A program made the translations under genes and the position numbers. The notes below the pieces were generated by a model that did not search any database, had not been told where the DNA came from, and worked only from the letters and a program-made list of their open reading frames with translations. A DNA stretch of 64,000 bases from Pseudomonas alkylphenolica. Lineage in GTDB: Bacteria > Pseudomonadota > Gammaproteobacteria > Pseudomonadales > Pseudomonadaceae. Below are positions 31,284 through 39,770 of this stretch, one piece after another (position 1 is the stretch's first letter; every line of letters starts with the position of its first letter). The stretch is from contig NZ_QJRG01000047.1 of NCBI RefSeq assembly GCF_004025535.1, forward strand, positions 744,001-808,000, written 5' to 3'.

Positions 31284-31679
31284 ATGGAATGGATCAACAC
31301 GTACCTGTCCTGCAGGTATGAGGACGGCGCTCGCGGTCCAGAAAGGTTCGACTGCTGGGGGTTAGTAAGGGATGCACGCCATCGGTACATGGGCAAGCGC
31401 CTGCTGCCCAGCTGGGGGCATGTGCGCAACACAGAGCCGAAAGAGTTCACCCGGGCTTATCGATCTGAGGCCGAGCACATGGAGGTGTGCTCGCCTGAGC
31501 CTGGAGCCATCGCGGCCGTGATGCGCGGGCACATTTGCATTCACGTTGCGCTGGTCGTTGAAGTGGGTAACCGGCTCAAAGTCCTTGAAATCAACCCCAC
31601 CCGTGGCGCCCGCTGCCTGCCTTTGCCGCAGTTCGAGCGTGACCACAACGCCGTCATTTATTACCGGGACCGAGAATGA
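31284..31679 (+). CDS. NlpC/P60-type tail assembly protein (131 aa)
   Basis: RFDCWGLVRDARHRYMG holds the nucleophile Cys24 and GHICIHVALVVEVGNRLK the His87 of a papain-like NlpC/P60 peptidase. Lambda gpK is the comparable protein. It may cut peptidoglycan cross-links during DNA entry or tail maturation. ATGA overlap with the tip gene. Confidence 0.8.
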   Translation: MEWINTYLSCRYEDGARGPERFDCWGLVRDARHRYMGKRLLPSWGHVRNTEPKEFTRAYRSEAEHMEVCSPEPGAIAAVMRGHICIHVALVVEVGNRLKVLEINPTRGARCLPLPQFERDHNAVIYYRDRE

Positions 31680-34387
31680 TTGAAGTCTTCCCCAACAAGC
31701 TTGCCCTGGGACCGGCTGAGACCTATCCGGTCACTGCCAGGCAGACGCTGCTGAACTGGTTTAGAGCTGACGGCCTGCCTGATGACGTTGAGCCGGCCGC
31801 TCTGCCTTTGAGCGTATTCGTGAATGGCGATCGCGCCTTGCCAACTCAGTGGGCCTCCATCGAGTTCGGCCCCGAGGACCGAGTCGAGATCTACCGCGAG
31901 CCGAAGGGGACAGACCCGTTTTCTATTACTTTGGCGCTGGTTTTCGGCGCCAAGGCAGTGCTCGGCGCGTTGATGCCGAAGATGCCGTCATTGAACAGCG
32001 GCGGAAACACCAAGCGGGGCAATGACCTCGGCCTGGCGACCGTCAAGGGCAACCAGGTCAAGCTTAACTCGGTGATTCGCGAAATTGCGGGTCGGCAACG
32101 TCCATACCCCGATTACGCTTTGCCCCCCAACCGCTACTTTGGCGATCCACGCTCGCAGTGGATTGAAATGCTGCTGGTTGTTGGTCGGGGCCGCTACGAC
32201 ATTTCGCTGAGCAACATTCTGATCGGCGACACCCCCGTGATCTCGCTGGGTGCCGATGCAGAGCTCGTTGTCTACCAGCCCGGTGATGACCTGTCATTCG
32301 AGACTGCCGCCAAGTGGTGGCACTCCGCACCTGAAGTCGGCGCCACCTCGACCGGGACCGCTGGTATCGAGCTGAAAGCCACTTACGCTGTGAATCCGGT
32401 ACCTACGGCTCAGTCCTTTCAGTTTGCCGGTTACACCGTGACCGTGCCGACCGGGGCCGGGCAATTTCCAGTTGGCTGGGCTGCCGGCATGCTTGTTCGC
32501 ATCGAGGCGCCATATCCGTATGACGTTATCGATGGCGGGGCAGGGCGCGACATCATCCGCGGCAATCTCGACCAGGTGGCGCCATATGTCGGCATGCCTA
32601 TTGAAATTGTTGGCGCAAACGCTGGCAACTATACGGTCGCCAGCTACACGCCAGGCGTTGGCAGCGCTCCGGACCAGATGACGCTGGACTGGCAAGAAGG
32701 CGGACCGGCCACCGGGCTGCAGATTGGTACCGGGCTGCAGATGGGTATCGGCTTTCGTGGTCTGCGGTACCGAATCACAGCTGCAAGTACCGCGGCTATC
32801 AGCGTCGAGCGCATCAACGCTGCCGGTGCTTCTGACACAACGTGGCCAGGATTCGATGCTCTAATCACATCGGCTGCCGCTATTCGTCTTGACGGGTCGA
32901 CACAGGAGGGCGATTGGTCCGGCCCATTCCCTGCGTGCCCACCAGGAACCACTACCAAGCGTATTGCGTGGGATATCTTCTTCCCGCAAGGCCTTGTGCA
33001 TGTGGGCAGCAAAGGGGAGATGATCCCTTTTGAGGTGACTGTAGAGATGCAGTATCGCGACATCACGACAGCCGGGGGCTGGACATCGGAGACCAAGATT
33101 TACTCCGCTGCAACCCTGGATCAAATGGGCTTCACCAACTACACCACCATTCCCGAGGCGATCAGACCTGAAGTCCGGATCCGCCGCATCGGCGCAAAGT
33201 CGACCAGTACTCAGGATGCGAACACCGTGCAGTGGTATGGGCTCCGGTCAAACCTGGATGCCCCGCTCAAATACGAAGGTGTGACGATGATCGCCCTGCG
33301 AGTAAAGGGCGGGAACCGCATTGCCTCCCAGTCCGAAAGCCAGGTGTCGGTGATCGCCACCAGGAAGCTGAAGACCCGCAGGAATGGCGCCTGGACGGAG
33401 GAAGAACCGACCAGAGACATTTCGGCGTGGATCGGCTACATCGCCGAAAGCGTCGGCTACTCGATTCAGGATGGGAATTCCGACATTGACCTGGCCGAGC
33501 TTGACCGCCTGCAAGCCATCTGGACGGCACGGGGTGACTTTTACGACAGGACTATCGAATCTGTCAGCACGGTTAAAGCCTGCATGATCGAGGCGCTACA
33601 GGCGGGATTTTCAGAGCTGACCATCGATAGAGGGCTGATCCGCCCGGTTCGCGATGAGCCGCGCGGCCCGGATTTCGACCACATCTACAACCCCCAGGTA
33701 ATGACCAAGCCGCTCAAACGAGAGGCCGAACATGTAACGGCCGACGACTTCGACGGCGTGGATGTTGAGTACCTGAGTGGCGGTACCTGGCAGATCGAAA
33801 CAGTGGAGTGCCGTTTACCTGGTGACCTTGGGGTGCGCGCTGAAAAAATCAAAATCGAAGGCGTGTGTGATGAGCATAGGGCCTGGCGTATCGGCATGCG
33901 CCGTCGCCGCCAGCAGGTCTACCAGCGCAAGCGCTACACCTTCTCCACGGAACTGGACGCCCTTAACAGCAAGTATCTGGACTATGCGCTGCTTGGCGAC
34001 TCAACCCCTGGCTACGGCCAGAGCGCAATGCTGAAAGGGTACGCCCCCCTCGGTGGTCAACACATGCTGGTGTCATCCGAGCGGCTGAACTGGTCAGCAG
34101 GGGGCGAGCACTGGGTGGCACTGCGCCGCCGCGATGGCAGCGCATCCGGGCCTTATGTGGCCACCCGGATTGACGACTATCGGCTGACGATTCCCGCGCT
34201 GGACTTCGCGCCGGTCCTGAACAGTGCCATGGATGCGCCTGTTCTCCAGTTTGGGCCGAAGGCTAAGTTCTGCTATCCGGCACTCATCAAGGAAGTGAAC
34301 CCCAGTGGAACAGTGAGCTGCAATGTCACGGCCGTGAACTATGACGACCGCGTCTACCTGGACGACAACAACTTCCCGCCGGCCTGA
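31676..34387 (+). CDS. tail tip / host-specificity protein, gpJ-like (903 aa)
   Basis: Starts MIEVFPNKLALGPAETYPVT; residues 1-110 have a beta-grasp-like region with a hydrophobic patch (ITLALVFGAKAVLGALMPKM). Later VKLNSVIREIAGRQRPYPDY and the central baseplate-like part (ISAWIGYIAESVGYSIQDGN, FSELTIDRGLIRPVRDEPRG) match the central tip protein of siphophages that lack a fused fibre. It likely closes the tail and carries fibres. The end is followed by a strong terminator. Confidence 0.8.
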   Translation: MIEVFPNKLALGPAETYPVTARQTLLNWFRADGLPDDVEPAALPLSVFVNGDRALPTQWASIEFGPEDRVEIYREPKGTDPFSITLALVFGAKAVLGALMPKMPSLNSGGNTKRGNDLGLATVKGNQVKLNSVIREIAGRQRPYPDYALPPNRYFGDPRSQWIEMLLVVGRGRYDISLSNILIGDTPVISLGADAELVVYQPGDDLSFETAAKWWHSAPEVGATSTGTAGIELKATYAVNPVPTAQSFQFAGYTVTVPTGAGQFPVGWAAGMLVRIEAPYPYDVIDGGAGRDIIRGNLDQVAPYVGMPIEIVGANAGNYTVASYTPGVGSAPDQMTLDWQEGGPATGLQIGTGLQMGIGFRGLRYRITAASTAAISVERINAAGASDTTWPGFDALITSAAAIRLDGSTQEGDWSGPFPACPPGTTTKRIAWDIFFPQGLVHVGSKGEMIPFEVTVEMQYRDITTAGGWTSETKIYSAATLDQMGFTNYTTIPEAIRPEVRIRRIGAKSTSTQDANTVQWYGLRSNLDAPLKYEGVTMIALRVKGGNRIASQSESQVSVIATRKLKTRRNGAWTEEEPTRDISAWIGYIAESVGYSIQDGNSDIDLAELDRLQAIWTARGDFYDRTIESVSTVKACMIEALQAGFSELTIDRGLIRPVRDEPRGPDFDHIYNPQVMTKPLKREAEHVTADDFDGVDVEYLSGGTWQIETVECRLPGDLGVRAEKIKIEGVCDEHRAWRIGMRRRRQQVYQRKRYTFSTELDALNSKYLDYALLGDSTPGYGQSAMLKGYAPLGGQHMLVSSERLNWSAGGEHWVALRRRDGSASGPYVATRIDDYRLTIPALDFAPVLNSAMDAPVLQFGPKAKFCYPALIKEVNPSGTVSCNVTAVNYDDRVYLDDNNFPPA

Positions 34388-34405
34388 CCGGACTTAATCG
34401 AGCAT

Positions 34406-34431
34406 GCCCGCCATTGAGCGGGCTTTTTTTT
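34406..34431 (+). terminator. intrinsic terminator after tail tip gene
   Basis: GCCCGC (34406-34411) / GCGGGC (34418-34423), 6-nt loop, then T8. The Shine-Dalgarno of the tailspike gene (cggag) follows directly. Confidence 0.85.
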
Positions 34432-34444
34432 GCCCGGAGATTCT

Positions 34445-36409
34445 ATGCGCTACAACACCGGCAACCCAGTTGAGCCCAACGGATCAGACGATCCACGCGA
34501 CGCGTATGACAACTTTGCCAACATGGACTTGGGTGTAAACAGTAAAAACCCATCATGGATCGACAGGGAAGGAGAATTCAGGAAGACCTGGTGGGGAATG
34601 GAGCAACAGGTATCGAATTACCTGTTCGCGTCCGGCTACGAATCTGTGTATGTCACCTATGGCGCAGGAATGATTGTCCAGCGCCAAACCCAGCTGGTTC
34701 AACGAAACGGTGAACTGTACCGGGTCATCAATTCTGCGGACCTTCCACTGACTTTGACGGGGACGTGGGCAACTGATGCCCCGAAGCTCCAAGCGGTTGG
34801 CGACCAAGCTCTACGGCAACAGCTAGGGGAAGGTTTCCGGCAAAAGCTGGATGCGAGTTGGTACCAGCCCAACGACCTGGATATGAGCGGCGGCACTGAC
34901 GAAAGTGCCAAAGTGACGGCATATCTCAACCTGTATAAGCGTGTGCGGCTGCCGGCTGGCACGATCAAGATGAACATTGTCGTGCCCAGTTGGTGTGCCC
35001 TTACCGGTGCTGGACGCACGCTGCTGAACCGCACATCCAAGGTGTGGCTGCCAGGTGGTACAACCGTCTTTGGAAGCATCTTCTTCACGGGGTCCCAGGG
35101 CTGTACGCTGAGTCGCATGAACGTTGACGGATACGTCAATGGCAATGCTGTCGGCGGTGTGAGCTCCACCACGCGCTTCATTCGCCTGGATGAAGTAAAC
35201 ACCCGGGCCAGCGACCACAACCAACTCTGGGAGCAGAACGGAACCACCACCACCGGCGATGCTGGCGGTGATATTCACGTCGAGAACTGCTACGCATACG
35301 ACGGCCCCAATGGCTTTGTAACCAAGATGCTGCGCGCAACTTTCGTGAATTGCCTCGCCTTCGATACCACTGTGCAGGCTTTTGTGGCGGTCTCCGACAA
35401 CATCAACGGCCCCACAACCTACAGCCGCGCGCAGCAATCCAGGTTCATCAACTGCGGCGGCGACGGCAACCATCAGGGCCTGACTGTTTATAGCCGTGAT
35501 GCCTTCAGCACGAACAACGCCAACAACGTGAACGGCACCAAAGGCACCTACTGGGGCGGCAATGGCAAGTTCACCAACATCGGGAACTGCAACATCCACG
35601 TTGGGCACTACCGGCCGGTGAGCGGTTTCACCCCTCTGTTCAACGAAGAGGTTGTGATTGATGGTGGGGACTTCTCCGGATCTCCGCTATTCGGCATTCG
35701 CTTTGATGACGCTGCCCGACCACGGGTTCTAAGTGGTCACTTCGCAAACTGCCCGAATCACATCGTCTTCGGCGTGAACTGCGTAGATCCGTACGTCAGT
35801 GATGAGGTTTCGTACTTCGGTGCGGTCAACGGGATACTCCGCCCGCAGGCGATTGAAAGTAGCGGGGCCTCTGCGATCAACGTGGATGACATCCGAAAAA
35901 TTCTGATTTTCAGGAACACAGTTTCAACTCAAGTTAACGTGTTGGTGAGTTCCGCTGCTCAGCGCGTACTCAAGGTCCTGATTGACGATGCTTTCACCAC
36001 GCTCACTATCGATAGCAAGGTCTACACCGGTAGGGGTGTCTGCCTGGACCTCAGCTACAACGGGTCCGCATGGACAGTGGTCGGCGCGTCGTCGAAGGTT
36101 TCGCCTGGAGAGGTGACGCTGCCTTTCGCTACAACGATTTCCTTTACTTGGCCATCCGCAGCCGTCTATATCGCTGCTTCTGGGAATATTGCATCGATCT
36201 CGCCGAGCGGCTCTAACTTGCCGATTGGGCAGCGCCTGGCTGTTCGAATCCGAAATATCTCGGCTGTTGCTGTGACCATTGGCAGTTGGCCTGGGCTTAT
36301 CTGGGGCGGGGTCGCGCCGGTAACCTCGTTGGCCGCGAGCCAGACGGTGGTGGTGGAGATCTATTTCGACGGCACGAATCACCTCGTCGTTGCCGGCAAT
36401 CGGTTCTAA
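34445..36409 (+). CDS. tailspike / tail fibre with beta-helix, possible depolymerase (654 aa)
   Basis: MRYNTGNPVEPNGSDDPRDA and the next 60 residues are the conserved attachment domain of Pseudomonas prophage tail fibres. Residues about 150-440 have the repeated short-strand, Asn/Gly-rich pattern of a right-handed beta-helix (GGDIHVENCYAYDGPNGF, FINCGGDGNHQGLTVYSRDA). The C-terminal part is Ser/Ala/Val-rich, as a trimerisation domain. It probably binds or cleaves O-antigen or capsule; no catalytic residues can be fixed. Confidence 0.75.
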   Translation: MRYNTGNPVEPNGSDDPRDAYDNFANMDLGVNSKNPSWIDREGEFRKTWWGMEQQVSNYLFASGYESVYVTYGAGMIVQRQTQLVQRNGELYRVINSADLPLTLTGTWATDAPKLQAVGDQALRQQLGEGFRQKLDASWYQPNDLDMSGGTDESAKVTAYLNLYKRVRLPAGTIKMNIVVPSWCALTGAGRTLLNRTSKVWLPGGTTVFGSIFFTGSQGCTLSRMNVDGYVNGNAVGGVSSTTRFIRLDEVNTRASDHNQLWEQNGTTTTGDAGGDIHVENCYAYDGPNGFVTKMLRATFVNCLAFDTTVQAFVAVSDNINGPTTYSRAQQSRFINCGGDGNHQGLTVYSRDAFSTNNANNVNGTKGTYWGGNGKFTNIGNCNIHVGHYRPVSGFTPLFNEEVVIDGGDFSGSPLFGIRFDDAARPRVLSGHFANCPNHIVFGVNCVDPYVSDEVSYFGAVNGILRPQAIESSGASAINVDDIRKILIFRNTVSTQVNVLVSSAAQRVLKVLIDDAFTTLTIDSKVYTGRGVCLDLSYNGSAWTVVGASSKVSPGEVTLPFATTISFTWPSAAVYIAASGNIASISPSGSNLPIGQRLAVRIRNISAVAVTIGSWPGLIWGGVAPVTSLAASQTVVVEIYFDGTNHLVVAGNRF

Positions 36410-36456
36410 CCCAAAGGGTGATCTTGTATCATGTCGCATCTAGGAAGGAGATTTAG

Positions 36457-37200
36457 ATGCAAGTTTCGCGCTTACTCTTCGCGCTGATGTTTTTTGCCGC
36501 TTCAAGCTTTGCTGACCAGTCGCAACTCGACAAACATGCAGTCTGCCCGGCGTCATCCGAAAAGACCTACCGGGTCCTTTTCATTGGTGACAGCATCACC
36601 AGGCATGCGGTTAACGAGGCCACAATCAAAGAGCTCGGTTGGACACACGTTTCCGGTATGGGGGCGTCAAGCTCGAAAACCGATTACGCCAGCCTGCTCA
36701 CCAAGTTGATCAGCCAGGACCGCAAGCAATGGGTTGTGAAGTGCTTCCACACCTATGGTGGTGGCGGATCGGTCCCTGACCGTATTTCTGGACTGCCAAT
36801 GGTTGCGGATACAAACCCCAATCTTGTGGTGATTCAGCTCGGCGAGCACGACAACGCTACTATTGATCCTCTGACATTCCACCGGCAGTACGCGACTCTC
36901 ATCCGGTCTGTGCGGGCCATGAAGAGCAAGCCAAAGGTCATTGCTGTTGGCCCGTGGTCTCTCGCCGGCTTGAATGACAAGGGTGAATATGCCGACGAAT
37001 CGGCGGATGTCGATCGGGTCATGTACAACGTGGCGATTGAAGAAAGTCTGCAGTATCTGTCGGTCAAGGATTTCGCTTCGCTGCCCGAGGCGAGCGGCTG
37101 GGGCAAGTCGGAAGGGGTCAAATGGCACCCCAATGACGTAGGTCATCGACTGTACGCGGAACGCCTTTTCAGGCTGTACAAGGCAGTCGAAAAGCAGTAA
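36457..37200 (+). CDS. exported SGNH/GDSL hydrolase (247 aa)
   Basis: A signal peptide (MQVSRLLFALMFFAASSFAD) with cleavage near residue 19 shows export. Block I is FIGDSIT with Ser46; block III is LGEHDN (about 128-133) and block V is KWHPNDVGH with His224. The usual Asp three residues before His is not in place; Glu219 might serve. SGNH enzymes next to phage fibres often remove acetyl groups from polysaccharides. A signal peptide is unlike a virion fibre, so host surface modification is inferred. aggaaggag precedes the ATG. Confidence 0.75.
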   Translation: MQVSRLLFALMFFAASSFADQSQLDKHAVCPASSEKTYRVLFIGDSITRHAVNEATIKELGWTHVSGMGASSSKTDYASLLTKLISQDRKQWVVKCFHTYGGGGSVPDRISGLPMVADTNPNLVVIQLGEHDNATIDPLTFHRQYATLIRSVRAMKSKPKVIAVGPWSLAGLNDKGEYADESADVDRVMYNVAIEESLQYLSVKDFASLPEASGWGKSEGVKWHPNDVGHRLYAERLFRLYKAVEKQ

Positions 37201-37218
37201 TTCGAACTTATTAAATCT

Positions 37219-37244
37219 ACCCGCCTTTTGGCGGGTATTTTTTT
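37219..37244 (+). terminator. intrinsic terminator before endolysin
   Basis: ACCCGCC (37219-37225) / GGCGGGT (37230-37236), TTTT loop, then an A and T7 (37238-37244). The last 19 nt of this element recur inside the endolysin gene at 37316-37334. Confidence 0.85.
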
Positions 37245-37334
37245 GCCTGGAGAATCACATGCCACCTTTGATCGAGCAGCAGTTGCTGCAGATCCTCCCC
37301 AATGCCCGCCCTGTTGCGGGTATTTTTTTGCCTG
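37231..37334 (+). repeat. 19-bp direct repeat, terminator and endolysin codons 20-26
   Basis: The 19 nt GCGGGTATTTTTTTGCCTG occur at 37231-37249 and again, unchanged, at 37316-37334, 85 bp apart. The second copy, with CCCGC at 37305-37309, also folds as a hairpin followed by T7, so the endolysin gene holds an intragenic terminator-like sequence. Confidence 0.75.
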
Positions 37335-37882
37335 CGCTGAACCGGGCCATGGCGCGCTACAAAATCGACAGCCCGGTGCGCGTGGCTGCTTTCCTGGCAC
37401 AGGTCGGTCACGAGTCCGGCCAGCTGCGCAACCTGGTGGAGAACCTGAACTACAGTGCCGATGCGTTGGTTCGCACCTGGCCCAGCCGGTTCACCGCAGA
37501 GTCGGCGGCCGCCTGCGCTCGGCAGCCGGAGAAGATCGCCAGCATCGTCTACAGCGGGCGCATGGGAAACACTCGCCCTGGTGATGGCTGGCGATTCCGT
37601 GGGCGCGGCGTGCTGCAGGTCACCGGCCGGGCAAACTATGCCGCCGCCGGCGCGGGCCTGGACCTGCCGCTGGAAGACCAGCCGCAGCTGCTCGAGCAGC
37701 CTGAGCATGCTGCGATGTCGGCCGCCTGGTGGTGGGCGAAGCACGGCCTAAGCGAACTGGCTGATGCTGGTCGCTTCCAGGACATCGGCAGCGTGATCAA
37801 CACCGGCAAGCCCGGCCGGGTGCCGCACGGTGCGGCTGAGCGCAAAGCGCTGTACGACCGTGCGCTGAAGGTGCTGGCGTGA
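37259..37882 (+). CDS. endolysin, GH19 chitinase-like muramidase (207 aa)
   Basis: AAFLAQVGHESGQLRNLVEN carries the two glycoside hydrolase 19 acids, Glu52 and Glu61. GWRFRGRGVLQVTGRANYAA and SAAWWWAKHGLSELADAGRF complete the family pattern. No signal peptide, so release depends on the holin at 12575. It degrades peptidoglycan glycan chains. GTGA overlap with the spanin gene. Confidence 0.9.
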   Translation: MPPLIEQQLLQILPNARPVAGIFLPALNRAMARYKIDSPVRVAAFLAQVGHESGQLRNLVENLNYSADALVRTWPSRFTAESAAACARQPEKIASIVYSGRMGNTRPGDGWRFRGRGVLQVTGRANYAAAGAGLDLPLEDQPQLLEQPEHAAMSAAWWWAKHGLSELADAGRFQDIGSVINTGKPGRVPHGAAERKALYDRALKVLA

Positions 37883-38262
37883 TCCCGGTGTCTGCCGGTG
37901 GCGGCCGGGCGCTGGTGTATCTGCTCGCGGCTCTGCTGCTTATCGGGATGGGAGCGGCCCTCGGCGTATGGCAGGCGGAGAAGCACTACCGGCCGAAACT
38001 CGACGACGCCAATGCTCAACTGGCCAGCTGCAAGGGCGCCCGGGGCAACCTCGAGTCACTCGCCACTGAGCAAGGCCTCAAACTCGGTGAACTGGTACTG
38101 GCCGGAAACGAGCGCCAGGCCAGGGCAGAGCAGGCGCTGAAGGAAGCCGCTGCCCGTGCACAGGATGACTTCGCCGCGGCAAATCGCCTGCAGCAGGAGA
38201 GAACCGGCGGCGACCAGTGCGCCGCAGCCACCGCGATCATTGATCAGGAGCTTGGCCTATGA
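37879..38262 (+). CDS. inner-membrane spanin, Rz-like (127 aa)
   Basis: GTG start within the endolysin stop. One N-terminal transmembrane helix (ALVYLLAALLLIGMGAALGV) and a long periplasmic coiled coil rich in Ala, Gln and Glu, as in Rz i-spanins. Pairs with the following lipoprotein to fuse inner and outer membranes in the last step of lysis. Confidence 0.8.
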   Translation: MIPVSAGGGRALVYLLAALLLIGMGAALGVWQAEKHYRPKLDDANAQLASCKGARGNLESLATEQGLKLGELVLAGNERQARAEQALKEAAARAQDDFAAANRLQQERTGGDQCAAATAIIDQELGL

Positions 38263-38519
38263 GGCGCGTGCTTTTAATAGCTGTCCTGGTGCTCGCCGGG
38301 TGTGCCGGCCAGGTTGAGCCCGAGACCCGCACTGTACGTGTCGAGGTGCCAGTGCAGGTGCCGTGCCGGGCGCCGGATGTCGAGGTTCCTCCGTGGGCCG
38401 CCGTCGGATTGCAGAAGGGCGACAGCCTAGAGGTGAAGGTGCGAGTGTTGCTGGCTGAGCGTCGACAGCGGATCGGCTACGAGAAACAGCTCATTGCTGC
38501 TAATGTGGCGTGTCAGTGA
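38259..38519 (+). CDS. outer-membrane spanin lipoprotein, Rz1-like (86 aa)
   Basis: Lipobox VLVLAGC at Cys15 and a short mature part with Pro-rich, Val-rich sequence (VRVEVPVQVPCRAPDVEVPP). The gene overlaps the Rz-like gene by 4 nt and extends past it, a separated rather than embedded Rz1. o-spanin partner of the preceding protein. Confidence 0.8.
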   Translation: MRRVLLIAVLVLAGCAGQVEPETRTVRVEVPVQVPCRAPDVEVPPWAAVGLQKGDSLEVKVRVLLAERRQRIGYEKQLIAANVACQ

Positions 38520-38556
38520 TGAAGCCTCTTGGCCCATCACTGTCTGTATCCAAGTG

Positions 38557-38880
38557 TTATGAGACAGCTTTGACTGTGGCTGTGCTCAAGGCAATGATGG
38601 CTGCAGCTTGCGCTTCAGAGCTCAGTCGCAGGGCTGCGGCTGGGTCAGCTTCTACTAAAGCCTTAAGCCAATTTCTCAGCTCTTCTTCCTCGAAGGTGAA
38701 GTCCACGAGGAATGCTCCGTTGAGAGAAAGCTTTTCAACTTTTCCGCTTGCGCTCATGGGGCCGTGCCATTCCACAACCCCTTTTTGTTCATGATACAGC
38801 CCGCCCTTTCTTACTACTTTTGCGACGTCATGCTGATGCACGGTTACTTCTCGATTCCATCCCCGAAACTGCAGCTTCAT
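38557..38880 (-). CDS. leftward accessory protein of unknown function (107 aa)
   Basis: MKLQFRGWNREVTVHQHDVA, a beta-rich N-terminal half, then EEEELRNWLKALVEADPAAA. ggagcggaaatg supplies a plausible Shine-Dalgarno sequence. It opposes the lysis genes, so it has its own promoter. A CAGTGATG/CATCACTG hairpin (about 38513-38540) lies between its end and Rz1. Probably a moron; no family recognised. Confidence 0.55.
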   Translation of the reverse strand: MKLQFRGWNREVTVHQHDVAKVVRKGGLYHEQKGVVEWHGPMSASGKVEKLSLNGAFLVDFTFEEEELRNWLKALVEADPAAALRLSSEAQAAAIIALSTATVKAVS

Positions 38881-39310
38881 TTCCGCTCCTCATACAACAG
38901 TTTTGATGGCTGTATGCTACTACGTTGTCCATGCAGCATCCACTTCGACATCATTTGAAAAAGCACGAGACAGTAGTCAACGATTACGCTCGGCTGGCCT
39001 CGGCGACGTAGCGCACGGGCGATGATCGGTACCGCAGGATCTTTGTCCCAGCGCCGCCGCCGCCCCCCCCTGCGTACAAAGTCGGAATGAAGCACATTAT
39101 TCTCCAGGCGTAGCAAAGTTAACCGGGTCGGCAGTGCTACGTTGTAACGCTCTAGCGTCGGGGCGCCGACGCTATTTGCCTGTGGATAGGGCATGGGCGT
39201 CTACAAAGTCGTGGGTGGCGTGTACTGCCTTTAAATTCCACGCATTTGTCCTGCCCACCTGTCAGAAATTTCTCACCAACAAATTGACCGCAAGGCTTTC
39301 AGAATATTAA
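38881..39310. other. 430-bp stretch without a recognisable gene
   Basis: I see no gene with Pseudomonas-like codon use. It contains a C9-type run (near 39064), a GCCGCCGCC stretch and a tctagcgtcggggcgccgacgct hairpin near 39150-39172 (only part is given as a motif: AGCGTCGG/CCGACGCT). The right part leads into the LexA box of umuDC. Likely promoter-bearing spacer. Confidence 0.5.
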
Positions 39311-39326
39311 CTGTACATTCGTACAG
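39311..39326. promoter_or_regulatory. LexA (SOS) box upstream of umuDC
   Basis: CTGT-ACATTCGT-ACAG, exact CTGT-N8-ACAG, 18 nt before the umuD ATG. It predicts LexA repression and SOS induction of the pair, as known for umuDC and rumAB operons. Confidence 0.9.
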
Positions 39327-39344
39327 TATAGGAAGTCGTGCGTC

Positions 39345-39770
39345 ATGAGCTATTCCATCATCGGTCCCGTGGCAGAGGGCGGCCTGAAGGTACCCTTGTG
39401 CTTGTTCCATGTGCCGGCGGGGTTTCCCTCACCGGCAGCGGACCACATTGAGGCCCACATATCGCTGGATGAGGTCCTGAACATCCGGGCTCCGCACGTC
39501 TACCTGGTGTCTATCACCGGCGAGAGCATGCAGGGCGCCGGCATTTTTGAGGGTGATCTGGCGATTGTCGATCGCTCAATTGAGCCCGCACACGGCCACA
39601 TTGTGGTGGCATTGCTGAATAACGACCCTGTGTGCAAGCGGCTTTGCATTCGCGGCAAAGACGTCATCCTGTTGTCGGAGAACCCGAAGTATCCACCCAG
39701 ATACGTGCTTGAAGGGGATGAGCTTTCCATTTGGGGAGTAATCACCGGCAGCGTGCGCAGCCATGTCTAA
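39345..39770 (+). CDS. umuD: UmuD-like autoproteolytic subunit of DNA polymerase V (141 aa)
   Basis: AGFPSPAADH contains the self-cleavage site (Ala25-Gly26, where E. coli UmuD has Cys-Gly). Ser61 in GESMQGAG and Lys98 in CKRL are the catalytic dyad. RecA-stimulated cleavage gives UmuD', which joins UmuC. Start at 39345 follows tagga. Overlaps umuC by 8 nt. Confidence 0.93.
   Translation: MSYSIIGPVAEGGLKVPLCLFHVPAGFPSPAADHIEAHISLDEVLNIRAPHVYLVSITGESMQGAGIFEGDLAIVDRSIEPAHGHIVVALLNNDPVCKRLCIRGKDVILLSENPKYPPRYVLEGDELSIWGVITGSVRSHV

Noticed and set aside
38877..39194. Leftward 105-codon frame upstream of umuDC
   Set aside because: Arg-rich, no start signals, and passes through the C-run and hairpin sequence; it looks like chance in GC-rich DNA.
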